From the NCBI GenBank assembly GCA_016802295.1, contig JAESIW010000180.1, positions 196,752-260,751 of the forward strand: DNA of 64,000 nt. Direction: 5' to 3'. The DNA comes from Brachionus rotundiformis. Its lineage: Eukaryota; Rotifera; Eurotatoria; Ploima; Brachionidae. Under the pieces are notes generated by a model that saw only the letters and a program-made list of their open reading frames with translations, did no database searches and was not told the DNA's origin. Numbering within the stretch: position 1 is the first letter of the stretch; each line of letters begins with the position of its first letter. Positions 10,915-23,209 of the stretch are shown piece by piece. Position numbers and translations under genes: made by a program.

Positions 10915-12010
10915 AGATTTAGTAGTGGTAATAGGAGTAGTAGTTTAAACTGCAGCTTAGAGCTATTAAGCATAGCCCTAATGAGCTGTAACAGTCGCTT
11001 CTATTTGTTTCGCCATAATTGTTTACCAATTTGTACATCTGAATTAGGTCGCCTCTTAATCTTCTTGTACTCAAGTTTGTTAAATCTAGCCTTAACAATC
11101 GTTGTTGATAATCCAAGTGACGCACTTCTGGAATCAAATTAGTTGCTCTTCGTTGAACTATCTCAATCTCATTTATGTCGTTTTCTAAATAAGGACACCA
11201 TGAACTGACAGCATATTCCAGATGCGGTCTAATCATTGAACAATACAATAATTTGATAGTCTCGCTACAAGGATACTTAAATGCTTTCTTAATTAAAACC
11301 TACATTCTATTTGCTTTACCTGTAGCATTTTTGACTATTTTAAATCACTCTGTATGTAAATACCCAAATCTCTTTCGACTTTTGACTTACTGGGGGTTTT
11401 CAAGCCAATTTTACAATCAAACTATGGATTTTTTTTGCCAATATGAACAACTTTGCATTTATCTTCATTTAGCTGAGTCGACCATTCTTTTGACCATTTA
11501 CACACTTTATCTATATCTGATTGAAGGTTGTAAATCGATTTGAAATTTCTAATTGCTGATATTATCTTAGTGTCATCAGCATAAGCTTCACAATGGTTTT
11601 GGACAATATTCAACATATCGTTTATATAAATAGTAAAGAAGAGAGGACCCAGCACTAAACCTTGTGGAACTCCACTGTTAACTTTTACCCAATTTGACTT
11701 GGTGTCTCCTAATACCACTCTTTGTGATCGTTCTAAAAGAAACTCCTTTATCCAATTTATCAGGCCTTCGCCAGACCCAAAAAATTTGAGTCTATACAGA
11801 AGCTTTCTTGGTAAGAAACCGTGCTGTTATGTGAAAATTAAATTGTTTTTAAGTAAATGCTTTAAAATTGTTTCTTTAATTATGGACTCCAAAACTTTGC
11901 ATAAAATACTAGTTAACGATACTGGGTGATAATTCTGAGGAGCGAGTCTAGACCCCCCTTTGTGTAACGGTGTTACATTTGCTTGTTTACAGACTTTTGG
12001 ATCTAGTACT
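10915..12010 (-). mobile_element. Decayed CR1-like LINE, reverse transcriptase region
   Basis: On the minus strand the fragment runs from fingers to thumb of a non-LTR reverse transcriptase: NVTPLHKGGSRLAPQNYHPV, SGVPQGLVLGPLFFTIYIND, the catalytic box as AYADDTKIIS, KWSKEWSTQLNEDKCKVVHI, then YCSMIRPHLEYAVSSWCPYL and TNLSTRRLRGDLIQMYKL. Stops, frameshifts and an internal deletion before the VPQG motif break it. It ends in a decayed (ACT)n tract at 10918-10945, as expected of a LINE 3' tail. The endonuclease half is absent (5' truncation). Confidence 0.85.
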
Positions 12011-12462
12011 TTTAGATTTGTAAATAATTTAAAAATCTTAACAAAAGTTATGAAAATAAAAGAATAAAAAAATCAATTACTGGAATAATTTTAATCATTA
12101 AATAATTTAATAATAGGATTTTATTTTGATTTTTTTAAAATTAAATTAATAAATATATAAAAAATTCAATTGTGATAAATGCAATCTAAATATAAATTAA
12201 ATTTTTTTATTTCAAATAATAAATTTTTAAATAAGACTATTTACAATTTGAAAAAAAAAATTGAAAAAAGATAAATAATGTTTAACACTTGATAATTTGA
12301 ATTTTTTTACTAGTCAAATTAAAACATTTGGTCGAGCTGTCAGGTCTAAGGCCGCGGTAAAATAAATGATCTTTGGAAGATGGAGAGGTCAGCACAGGCA
12401 TCTTCGGATTTCTAACATTCAAAAAATTAATTTTTATTCACAATTAGTCTTTTATCATAAAC

Positions 12463-15400
12463 TTACGTGTTTACTCTATTTGTTTTTCTGCTCAAAAGCA
12501 TTTGAATTCGATTATAATTGCTATTTGGAAAGCAATTCTGAGTTGTCTTGTCTCCAAAATCATTCTTGGTCATGTAAGCACTGTAGCTTTTTTTGCTCAA
12601 ATTAGAGTAAGATCTCTGAGGCACACTCAGCCAGCTGGAACAATCTTGCAGTTTGATAATTTTTTTTTGTTTAATTGTCTGGCTTTGGGAATAGTTTTGG
12701 TAAGGAGGGGTATAGTAATTGTTTACATGTAATTTATTCGGAATGCTTTCCAGACTTAAATTGTTCACCGTGGGCTGAGCAAGAGTTATGGTCGAAGTGG
12801 TGGGTCCCTTGAGAAAGTTCGGCGAGCCCGAACGAGAGCTCATTTGATAAGAAAGTAGATTGGTCTTTTCCAAATTAACATCTATGTTGGAATCATATTT
12901 ACTTCTATTACAATCGCAGTTCATATAAGGATCATCATGGTGCATATGTTCACTATGGTTTAGTTTGTTTAGTAGTTCGATTGAGTTCACTGACCCATTG
13001 TGAAGACGGGTTTCTTGTGCCACTGGCTCAATTACAACCTTCATTTCTTTGCTATCTACTTCATCATCGCTTTCTTTGTCACCTCTTTTATGGTCAGATG
13101 CAATTGTTGAGCTTTCGTTTCGTTCGCTGCTCAAATAATTAAAGGCTTCCTCTTCATTCCACTTTTCAACAAATTCCGTGTTCCTTTCCATTTTATTTTT
13201 GGAAAGAGAACGCTTGGGTGTAGTTACTAATGGTCGACAATTGGACACAGAACGACCCAAAGGAATAGAAGTAAGCTTATTGCCGGGAAAGTTTTTCGAA
13301 GCTATTGGCGAAGAGGAATAGTTTAAAGTAGGCTGAATTTGTGGAAGGGACTTGGCAGTCTTGGCGGATAGTTGTCCATTGCTGGAATTGTCAAAGTCGA
13401 GCATAAAATGAACCATTTTGTTAGGCCGACCACCATTAGATGAGGACTCAGAGCCACTCTCAGCTTTTGGCTCATTTTTTTCCAACAAATTGACAGTCAG
13501 TATTCGCCGATGGCTATCTATGATCGTGGACTTAAAATTGGTCAAGTCTGGATCAAAATTGTGGCTTTCGAGGTGGTTTAGGATGTTAAAGTTCAATGAA
13601 CTGTTGAGTCGAGATGCCAATGGATCACTGTCAACTTTAACCAACAGGTCTCTTGGATCAACTTCAAGTTGAATTGAATTTCTTTTATCAAAAAATTTAG
13701 AATTTAGCTTTTATCAAATGATAAATGTACATGTCTCCCGAGCTTTCTTTTGGTCGCCAAATACTTTTGGTAAAATCCCATTCAAATTGTTTAAAGTCAA
13801 TGCACAGACTATTTTCTCTAGGGTTTAGAAAATCTCCCAGTTCATTCAATATTACTAATAAAATAAATTTTTATTTTAAGATAATCTAATATAATTTTTA
13901 ACTTAAACATTTAAAATTTTTAAGCAATTAGAAAATTTTATTTAAAATAATTTTTTTTTTAAAAAGTCAAATATTCCCGATAACAAGGTAAATATTTTTT
14001 TTAAATGTCGATTAACCTCTTCAATTTGTATACTCAAAATAGTAATAAATTATTTAAAAGAAAATGTGTGATAAAAAGCTTTTTTGGAAAGCTTTTAATT
14101 CTATTTACATAAATTTTATTCAAATTTAATGTCAAGGAAATAAGTAAATATTATTTTTTAAAAATTAATAAAAAATATTTTATAAGGAATAGACTTCAGA
14201 CAGTTTTCGAATAGAAATGTATGTAATGATTTGTGTTTCCGGTGTAAATAATTATAAAAATTAGTAGACGAAATTTGAAGATATCAAAAGTGTATAAAAA
14301 AATTTAAATGATTTTTAATAAAATACTAATGATTCATTCAATTAATTATTTAAAGTATAATCCTAATGAAAAATATAGCATTCTTCTTTTAAAGCCATTT
14401 CGTATCATTTAATTATCTTTTTACTTTTATCACAAAAAAATAAAAAAAAAATATAACTTTTCACTCAACTTTTTTGTATGTTAAATAATCTTAAAAAATT
14501 TTATGCATACAGAAAACTAAATATTCTAATAAATTTTAATTTTCTTTTAAATTTTTCTATATTTTTTAAGATTATATTTCAATTTTCCCATAGGAATTTA
14601 ATTAAAAATAAAATTTTCTTTACAGCTTTATAAAATCTACGAAATGCTTCAGAGCTATTAATAAACTGATCTATGGAAATTTTCACCAATTAGCATAACT
14701 CAGTCATCCTTTCCAATTAATCCTAAATTTTGCTTCTGGCAATAACCATTTAAATTTTGGACCAATAATTTAAAAAATTTTCTAATATTTGTTATTTAAA
14801 ATGTACAAAATAAATTGCTAATGAACAATATAAATTATCTACCTGATGAATCGAATTTCACCTCAGCAACATTTTCTCTTTCAATTTTGACTATTTTTCC
14901 AATGCGCTTGCGCCCTATAATCACCAAGTCATCTATGCCTAAAAATATGCATTTAATTAGTTTTTAATCATGATTGTTAATTAATTAAGTACTTAAAAAT
15001 TTTTTGTAATCTTCGTTGATCGTGTTGTTAGCATTGTTGACCGGGGATAAAAATCTAGCACTTCTTGGTGCTGATGTTATCGACCGGATGGTTGATGCCG
15101 ATCGGATGCTGGAACGATGTACATAAGTGGTATTTTGTATTTGAGCAGTAGTTCCGTGCACATCTAGATTTTCGCTGGTTGCTTCTCTTTGTAATTGGTG
15201 AACATTTTTTTGCAGCTTGTTGGTCTTGCTTTTGGTCTTTTTGTTCATTAGCTGCCTGGCGTTTAATTTAAGTAAATTAGTTATAAATGATCCTAGCTCT
15301 TCACAAATTTGAATTTTTGTTTTCTAAATAAAGATTATGATAAAAAATTTGAAAATTAATCTTGATTACATTTTGTTGCTTGGCATCCTCGAGTAAAGCC

Positions 15401-16150
15401 TCAACAGCAAGATACATTCGTGAGTCACCAATGCTCAGGTTTAATATTTCTATCAAGCCTTCACTGTTATTTAAGAATTCATAAAATGATGGTACAATGC
15501 AAAATAGTTGAATAATTTCGGTGGATAGAAGAGCTTTGTTGTCCTTTAAACTTTAAAAAGTATACATTTTATTTATCTGTACCAAGCTTTATTTGGAAAT
15601 AAGTTACGTCTGGGATTTCATTGTTTGGTCATAATACTCTTGATTAGCGGTAAAATAGTAATCATCGTTTTCTTCATCGATTATATCTTCGAAAACGTTT
15701 GATCGATTGTTCACTTCTTGGAAAACTTCATTGATTATATTTCTCAGTGCAAAAAATAAGCTGTCATAAAACCCAGTGTCCTAGGTAAAATATTAAATAT
15801 AAAAAATTGTTGAATTTTTTGACAGCTTAAGTCTGAAATTAAATTGATTGTTTATGTTTTATTTTTAATTTTACATTTAAAAAATACTATGAAAAATGGA
15901 TATTTTATTTTAAATAAAAAAGATTGGTATATTAGCTTTAAATTGTTTTTATTAAAATTTTTATATAGAATCAGAAATTTTTTGGCCAACTTGGCTAAAT
16001 CGATACAAAAGACAAATAAATTATATCAATAAACGAATGATGCTACTTTGGTGAACAAAATTGGTCATCTAATTCATTATACAATATTTTTTTAAACCCG
16101 TATTCGGCTTGAATACCAAAAATTTTTAAATATCTTAAATAATTATAAAG
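12463..16150 (-). CDS. Multi-exon protein with SH3-like segment and long disordered tail; N-terminus unresolved
   Basis: Exons that join with matching phases, 5' to 3': a helical exon ending at 16047; 15760 (or 15780)-15608; 15550-15370; 15323-14993; 14938-14843; 13854-13731; 13681-12463. Content in order: helical repeats (YGFKKILYNELDDQF; LFFALRNIINEVFQEV; EIIQLFCIVPSFYEFLNNSE; ICEELGSFITNLLKLNAR), a basic Ser-rich linker, a small beta-rich segment IDDLVIIGRKRIGKIVKI plus ERENVAEVKFDSS that looks like an SH3-like/CAP-Gly-like barrel core, then FKQFEWDFTKSIWRP and about 400 residues rich in Ser, Asn and Lys ending at 12463. I do not recognise an orthologue. The last exon ends 450 bases from the LINE at 12.0 kb. 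Because the leucine-rich repeat gene upstream has no stop, both may be one gene, possibly joined through an unseen exon near 16.9-17.0 kb. Confidence 0.65.
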
Positions 16151-16879
16151 TACACAAAAATGCAAATTAAATTTTTGTTTTTGTTAAAACTATATTTGAT
16201 TAAGAAGACCTGTAATTCTAATAATTGATTCAAAAATTCCTCATTTTAAAATTATTAACCAATTTTAAGAAATTCAAAAAAATTCCTTGAAATAAGTAGC
16301 GGTAAATATAATGATATATTTAAAAAAAAATCCAAAATTTCCTCAATAAAAATCTTTCCTCTTTGGAGCATTTCTTAAATTTTTAAAGATAAATCGATAA
16401 AAAGATGAATAAATGGCCTTTTCCATAATTTGATCATTTTTATCATCAAATCATTCATATGTTTAATAAGCAAAAAAATTAAAATAAAACTTAGAATTTC
16501 TTGAATCAAATAAAAAATGAATATTGAAAGAGATTTAAAACTTTTTGAGAAAATAGCTAAGATTGGCTTAACACTAGAAAGCCCGGTTGATTAATTAAAA
16601 ATATTTCAAAATAAAATATCAAAAGAAATAGAAAAAAGATTATTTAAAAAATGATTAAAAAATTTAAGTATTACAAGTTGAATTTAAGTTTCTTTGAGTA
16701 ATTTTTGATAGCTTTATTTCTTTGAGATAATATTCAAGTTTATTTTTTTTAAAAAGGGGTTTTTAAAACCCCTCGGGCTAGTATTAATCAAAAAGACCAG
16801 AAATGTTCTAAATCTAATTGCAAAAAGTTTGGTACAATAATGAATTAGAAGCAGAGAAAAAGATAATTAATGCTATGTA

Positions 16880-17040
16880 ATATTTAAATATAAATTTGAG
16901 GACTGGTTTTTTTCTTTGTTTAAAAAGCCCCTTCGTATAATTTTGGCTATCATACGATCTTGGGCTGCCGAGTTAACCTCTTCTGAGATAGTTGATTCAA
17001 TTCAAAATTCTAGAAAATTATAAAATTTGAAAAAAATTAA
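16880..17040. other. Coding-like island in the intron region (strand uncertain)
   Basis: A patch clearly less AT-rich than its surroundings stays open for about 35-45 codons on both strands. Minus strand: SEEVNSAAQDRMIAKIIRR then GFLNKEKNQ; plus strand: LRIILAIIRSWAAELTSSE. A minus-strand reading starting at the acceptor at 17010 could also give a 54-base phase-0 exon ending at a GTATGA donor, which would suit the upstream LRR gene. I cannot decide between these. Confidence 0.3.
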
Positions 17041-17420
17041 TAATTTAGATATTCTTTATAAAAGGTAGTTAAATATGATTATTAAAAAACAAATAAACAG
17101 TTTGTACTATTTCTGTAAAAAAAAAGGTGATATCTGTAAAAATATTCAAAGTAACCGACTTTATTTATTGGTAAATATAAAAAAAAGTTTTTGAAAGGTA
17201 AAAAGGAATTGCTAATTTTCCTAATAAATAAAAAATAACCTTTATTATGTAGTCTTATTGTGAGTGATTTGAAAAGCAAACAAAAAATAAATCAAATATT
17301 TTGCTAATTTATTTTTTTTTGAAAAATAGATTTTTTCTAGTTAAATGATAAAAATAAAGAAATTGATCAATTTATTACAATTTAATTATTTATCAAAAAT
17401 ATAAAGACACAATAACTTAC

Positions 17421-18728
17421 TATTTTTTGGTCTCGGTCTATTTTAATTGCACTTAATAAAAGATTGGAGATGTATATTCTAGAAATTTTTGGCAATTCAA
17501 ATAACTTAATTGTATTTTCAGCCGGATTACTGTTGTAAAAAAATCAAGATCAATTTAATATCTAAAATTAATTAGAATATAATACTTAATTCTATTAAGA
17601 TTTGTGTAATTTAGAGTCTCGCTGAGAAATTCGCTTGGTATCCTAAATTGGAGACTAGCTACTAGTAAGACCAGAACCATGTTACACATTTCTGTATGAC
17701 TTTTGCGAAAAGCGATCAAATTTCTTAGGAAATTCTTTGGCAAAATGCAGTTCTCCAGTCGAACATTGTACTTTTTGGTAACATATAAACAGTCCGCTTT
17801 TATTATCTCCTCGAACCATTCTGCTATGAACTCAAGCCGACGCATATCAGTCTCAATATTTTTTGTCTCGTTTACGGCGAATTTCGACATTAACTTAGTC
17901 GACCATTCGCCGTAAATATCACGTTTTTTTTGATCACTTGGCACAAACTGATACTTTGGCAATTTGTGTCTCTAGAATCACAATTAAATATTAATTATTT
18001 ATAATTTAAAAATAAAAAAATACAGTTGGTTTGGAGCTTCTAGCAGACTCTTCGAAAAAGCTTGTTACCTCTTGCCTCTCGGCAGCTAGGTGAAAAAAAA
18101 TTAATTTTTGCCTTTATTTGGCTTAAGTTGAATAAAACTTGTGACCAAAAGTCCGTCTATCATCCACACATTTGGCAATGAGTCAATCATGTGTTTACGG
18201 TCTTGGTAAAAAAAATAAAATTTTTTTTTTCTTAATTTGGCAATTTGAAGTTAGTTTACAATTTGGATCATGACCAAATTTGAGGTTATTTGAAGCGATC
18301 AAGTCAAGTATGTGTAAGTGGCGAATTCTTTCGAGTTCGGTCCAGTTGAACTCGTTGCCATGCAGGTTAAGAGTACCTATAGCCATAAATTTTGAGAAAC
18401 CCTCCAAATTTTTAATCTTGGAAAATAAATAGATAAATATTCTTGGAAATAGAGAGATCTAGTTGGTACCCTGTTGTTGCTGGCCTCGAGTCTCCACAAT
18501 TGGCGGGATTTTTCCAACCCGGTGAGAACGTCAAGATCATTGTTTCGGACAATCAGATGCTTCAGATTGTGACAGTGGTCCAAATTTTCGATCTGAAGTA
18601 TGTTCAATCCGGACAAATTTAGGTACTCGAACTCCGGGGCCACTCTGTTCTCAGCTACCAACTTAAAACCAATTTAACAATTTGTCTATTTGGCATTCCG
18701 AAAAGCATACCTGGTGGGTAATCTTCAT
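17421..18728 (-). CDS. Leucine-rich repeat protein with LRR cap (N-terminal exons)
   Basis: Seven exons fit in phase: 18728-18711 (MKITHQ), 18661-18470, 18416-18260, 18201-18139, 18085-18024, 17971-17586 and 17529-17421; 329 residues with no stop yet. Residues 1-130 hold leucine-rich repeats of the SDS22 type (FEYLNLSGLNIL, LKHLIVRNNDLDVLTGLEK, LWRLEASNNRIKNLEGFS, LHILDLIASNNLKFGHDPNY), closed by an LRR cap (YRKHMIDSLPNVWMIDGLLV, TTAERQEVTSFFEES). Then comes RHKLPKYQFVPSDQKKRDIY and a helical region. This layout is common in ciliary and microtubule-associated LRR proteins, but I cannot name it. All but two introns are 50-70 bases. The last donor (GTAAGT at 17420) is strong, so the gene continues towards the exons at 16.1-12.5 kb. 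Confidence 0.8.
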
Positions 18729-19149
18729 GTTAGTTTATTTTTTAATTCCAATTAACAACAAAAAAATATTTTCTCAGGTATATTTTTATGAGTCTCTAAT
18801 TTTGTCTAAAACAAAATTTAACCATTTCCCTAGTTACCTGTTAAGTTTTAAATTTTTTTTCAATTAAATCTATTAAAAAAAATAGTTAGTTTGATTAGAA
18901 AAATTGATTTTTGGTTCTTCAAACAAATAAAAGGAAAATATTCTCTCGGACTAAAAGTTTAAACAAGACTTGGTAATTAATATTTAATTCCGCACTAGTG
19001 TTTATATAATAAATTCAAATTATTTTCAAAACTATAGTTGCTCAAGCTTTATTTACCTTTATTGTTTAAACACATACTAATAAACCCAATTTAAAAATAT
19101 AATCTTTTTTTTTGCCAAGCCTAAAGAAATATTGTAATTTCTAGCCATT

Positions 19150-19345
19150 CATGATCTAGAGCAAAAATAGTTTCCATGGTTATTGGCGCTCAACGGGCTT
19201 CCAAACTCGCTACTTCTATTCCTTGTTAAGAAATTTAGCCCAGAGGCCTGCTTACTCATTCTAGTGTGCACCCTTAGATGAGCCAAGCGTCTGGCCAAAA
19301 TGGAATGGTAAATTAAGCCTGCTTAAGTGAAAAATCTAGAATTGG
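19150..19345 (-). other. Orphan coding-like island, possible terminal exon
   Basis: From an acceptor TTTTTCACTTAAG just above 19330 the minus strand is open for about 55 codons: GLIYHSILARRLAHLRVH, MSKQASGLNFLTRN, GSPLSANNHGNYFCSRS then stop near 19160. Base composition is far closer to the coding regions than to the flanks. An upstream piece (FDYEIKLSVPIISPEPILDF) just above it is open in another frame. No family is recognised and no first exon could be fixed. Confidence 0.3.
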
Positions 19346-19782
19346 TTCAGGTGATATGATTGGAACTGAGAGCTTTATTTCATAGTCGAATCCTAAAAAA
19401 GCTTTAATTAGATTTTAAGCGAACACCTCAAAAGCTGCACTAAACAAATATATATTTGCCAAGACCGAATGTATATGTGATCGTTTCCAACCATTTTAAA
19501 TTATATAACATGTTTTAGAATCAAGTCCGTTTGACATACAGCTTCAAGTATTGCTAAAAAACTTTATAAAAAAATTCAAATTTATATTTAAAAAGAAAAA
19601 TAATTGTGCAAATTAGTTTATGTTATTTTTATCAACATTTTATTTTATTTTATTTTATTTTAATCTCAACACTTGAGATTCAATTTAGATTTAGAGCGGC
19701 TTTTTAGGAATAAAAATAAATAAGATTAATGGAATTTTGTTATTTTTGTTGGCTTTAAATATGAGCTTTTTGGAAAAAAATC

Positions 19783-19870
19783 TGCCCCAGGAGAGGCTCG
19801 AACTCTCGACCTTCGCATCGCTAAACTGTATTTATAAGTACGACGCTCTAACCGACTGAGCTACTCGGGC
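19783..19870 (-). tRNA. tRNA-Ile (anticodon UAU) with 14-nt intron
   Basis: The reverse complement gives an 88-nt precursor: acceptor GCCCGAG/CTGGGGC, D arm GCTCAGTCGGTTAGAGC, anticodon stem TCGTA/TGCGA with loop CTTATAA (anticodon UAU), T arm GAGAG-TTCGAGC-CTCTC, discriminator A. A 14-base intron (19819-19832 in window coordinates) interrupts the loop one base 3' of the anticodon, the canonical place; tRNA-Ile(UAU) carries an intron in many animals. A T7 terminator follows (A run at 19774-19780). The acceptor stem has one G-G mismatch at 5:68. Confidence 0.93.
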
Positions 19871-19889
19871 TCCAAGTCAAAGGATCAAA

Positions 19890-22570
19890 ATTTTAAAGAA
19901 AAATTTTTATTTGATAGATAATAGAATAATTTAATAAAAGATAATGGATTTTTTTTAAGTGGAAGAAATGATTCGGAATTATTTATTAACTAACAAGCCC
20001 TGGTCTAAAAGTAGTATAAATTTAATTCAAAATTTTATTTACTCTTTTTTTATTAAAAAAAAATTAATCTAAAATTATTAATAGATAACAAATAAAGTTT
20101 TTATAAAATATATTTGATTTCTGATATAAAGAATTCAGTTGTTTTTTATTTCTTTTTAAATTTATTTAATTATCTTTTGATTCTTTTACTTAGGTTGAAA
20201 AATAGATAAATTTTTTAAATAAAAAAATAAAAACAATGCTTAAAATTATGCTTAGAAAATAATTTAGATCTTTGTATATTTAATAAGGCTGATTTAAAAT
20301 AGCCTGAGAGTAAAAATTTTTTATGTAAATATTTTTTATTTCTATTATTATCCTGACAATGGCGAGAATATACTGGCAGTATTTGTTAGATTAGACCAAA
20401 TCAGCTGAGGACTTTATTGTAAAAATTTAGAAATAAGAGTACCTTTATAAAATGCTCACATTTTTAGTCAGAATGCCTATAATTAATCTAAACAAACTTA
20501 TTTAAATAACTTGCACTCGAAAATTTTTAATTACTTAAACCATTTATCTACTTCGGAATAAATAATTAGCTATGTCTAATGGAAGAAATGCTTCTGAAGT
20601 ATTTATAAACTTATAAAATACTAGTTTAATTTAAATAAATAGAATTAGAGTTAACTGGCAACTAAAATATAAAAACTAGTAAATAGCTTTAGCTATGAAG
20701 CCAGGTTTTGAACAAATTTTTTAATCCTTTTAATAATAATGAGAAATTAATAATTATTTTTTTGAAAGGAAATAATAAAAAATCCCATAAATTTGAAAAC
20801 AAAATTTAAAATATGATGCCATGAGCAATCGAATAAAAAAATTGAATTTCTTAAAACACAAAAGATTTGGCATGGATTAAATTCCTAATTAGCCAAATTC
20901 AAATTCAAGTCTAATCAATCAGTTAATTAACTAACTTATTTTGAAACACTGAAAGGCAATTTTCACATAACCAATTTTATTTCGCTCTTGGTACATTTAA
21001 ATTTAATACAATTTTGATATTTTTCAAATATTTTGGATAAAAATTTCATATTAAAGTACAATATATTTATCTATTATGATTTGAGAACTTAAAATAATTA
21101 CAAAGTTTGTTCGTCTTGCCGAATAGAACTGTCATTGATTTTTTGGATGCTTAATAGATCTAAATTAGACGAAAAGTAATAAAAATTAATGCTTTTTAAC
21201 TTTTTTGTTGTGAATAAGACATTCTTAATAGCTGATAGAGTATTTAGATAATGGTACGGAGCAAATGGACATAAATATTTTCTGCGCATTTCAGCTTTCG
21301 AAAACTTTACTTTTAGCTAAAAATAGAAAGTCAGGCTTGTGGCCATTTGCTGGTCAGTCAAATCATTACTGTTTTCATTTTTACTTTGTCTTTTTATCTC
21401 TTAAATTTTTCATATCTAACTATTGTTAGACTTTGGTTCTATTTTGGACCTTATAGATTTGATTAATCAATTTCTTAAGTTCATAGCGATGAATTAGGAC
21501 TATAAAATGTTCTTTAACTTGGGTAGTTAGGATGTTTAAATTCCCAATAAGACGGATATTGACTATTCCGTAAACTCATATCATTTTTTTTACGTTTTGG
21601 ACCAAGATTGATTGATTTGTAAAGTATCGATCTTGGATTTTAGGTATTTATGCAATGAAATAATTAATGTAGTTAAAAGTTTATTAAATGGAATCCGAAA
21701 TTATAACTATTAAGTAGTGTTTAAATGGTAGCTTAAAGACTTGGTATTTAACAGGTTGTTATTTCTGCAGTTATATGGATGTACACAGTTATTATTATCA
21801 TTTTATTTTTCCACTGGGTCGATTAAGAGATATATATAGTGATTTTTTTACTTCGGAATCGCTTTATGCTTTCCAGTTGACATCATGGCCAAGTATGAAT
21901 CTTTTTTATTGATAATTTATTTTTAAACTTATCCACCTGATTCTAAAAATGATATTGAAATAAGGATAACAAAATTTGTTTAGGAAAATTTAATAAACTT
22001 AAACCTAAAGAAAAAATATAAAAAAATCATTTTTCTTGGTATTTTATATAATGTATTCAATTGATATGAAAAAGTTTAATAAAATACATACAAGAAAATA
22101 AAAAAAAAAGCCATTTATTTCAGATTTAATGTATAAATTTAGAACTAAAAAATTCAAAAGGATATAATTGTCCGTCAATGAATGAGTCTTGATCAAAAAA
22201 TAATTATTTGAATTTTTCGAGTATAAATTTTTATTGATTTTCAACTTTAGTGGCTAAGTAAATGACCAACTTGAATCAAATTGTATCCATTTCCATTTCA
22301 AATTTTATTTTAAGCTAAAAGTTTTCTTCGAATGAAATTATTGGCATAAAAATGAGACTAAATATAATTAATTTCAGTCCTAATGACTTAATTTTCCAAA
22401 AATTGGAAGTAAAAATTTCTTTAAACATGCCTACCGTAGCTTACTAGTTTCAAATATTTAATAAACAACTTTTAGGCTTTAATATTTTATTTTCTCAGAC
22501 AAATATTAAAATTTATTTTTTCACAAAACAAAAATACTTAATTAAAATAATATTATATTAATTGGCACAG
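19890..22570. other. Intergenic, no confident gene
   Basis: AT-rich spacer. On the minus strand at 21320-21098 a frame stays open for about 70 codons (KVKFSKAEMRRKYLCPFAPY, then Lys/Ser-rich) after an acceptor-like TCTATTTTTAG; it resembles nothing I know and may be a decayed element. No RNA gene was seen apart from the tRNA at 19.8 kb. Confidence 0.35.
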
Positions 22571-22578
22571 TCTGTAAG

Positions 22579-23207
22579 CTAACAAGATGCGCACACATGG
22601 AAAATAATTGGTGGTTTATTTGGTCTAGTCTGGTGCAAAACTGGTTCACATTTGTTGCACTTGCACATCAAGTCATTACTGCAGACTCTTCCAGCAGGCA
22701 GCTTTGAAGTGCAAACTTTACCATTCATTAAATCGCAAAAATAGTTTTCTGGACAGTCTGAATTTGACTCACATGTGTTAAATACGGTGGTGCCTAATTT
22801 AAATTTTTAAATAAAAATTTATTCTAAAATTATTCTAAATTGTTACCTCCATCTCGACAGTAAGAATTACTAAAGCAGATTTTGCTCCAAGTTGATGGAT
22901 CAAGCATACATTTACCACACATGCATTCATCGTCATTGCTCGACAAACAATAGTCGCCTTCTGGTCGCTTTGCCACACAATCGCCATTCTTGCAAAAAAA
23001 ACCATACGGACAGCCCGTGTTGCACGAGCCTTCAGTCTTGTCCAGCGAAAGTTTTTTTAAGCCATCAATTAAGCTTAACGAATCGAAATGTCTGCTTGCT
23101 TTAATTTAAATTTTAAATTTAAATAATTTTTTCTCATTAAACTTTTTACCATTGACTTGTCTACAAAATATTGTCACAATAGCCAAACATATAATTTCTT
23201 TGATCAT
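22579..23207 (-). CDS. Secreted cysteine-rich protein with two tandem domains (174 residues)
   Basis: Three exons join in phase: 23207-23150, 23098-22847 and 22793-22579. The first exon is a signal peptide (MIKEIICLAIVTIFCRQVN). The mature protein has two copies of a cysteine module: TGCPYGFFCKNGDC with PEGDYCLSSNDDECMCGKC in exon 2 and SDCPENYFCD with PAGRVCSNDLMCKCNKCEP in exon 3, the second followed by a short tail ending CASC. The spacing CPxxxFC...P(E/A)G..C....CxCxxC is shared, which points to internal duplication of one disulphide-bonded domain. I cannot tie it to a named family. The ATG lies ten bases after an acceptor-like TTTTATTCAG, so the leader is probably spliced. Confidence 0.8.
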
Positions 23208-23209
23208 TG

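Noticed and set aside
19957..20620. Similar strings GGAAGAAATGxTTCxGAAxTATTTAT at two places
   Set aside because: Only about 30 bases alike in AT-rich DNA; not enough to call a repeat.
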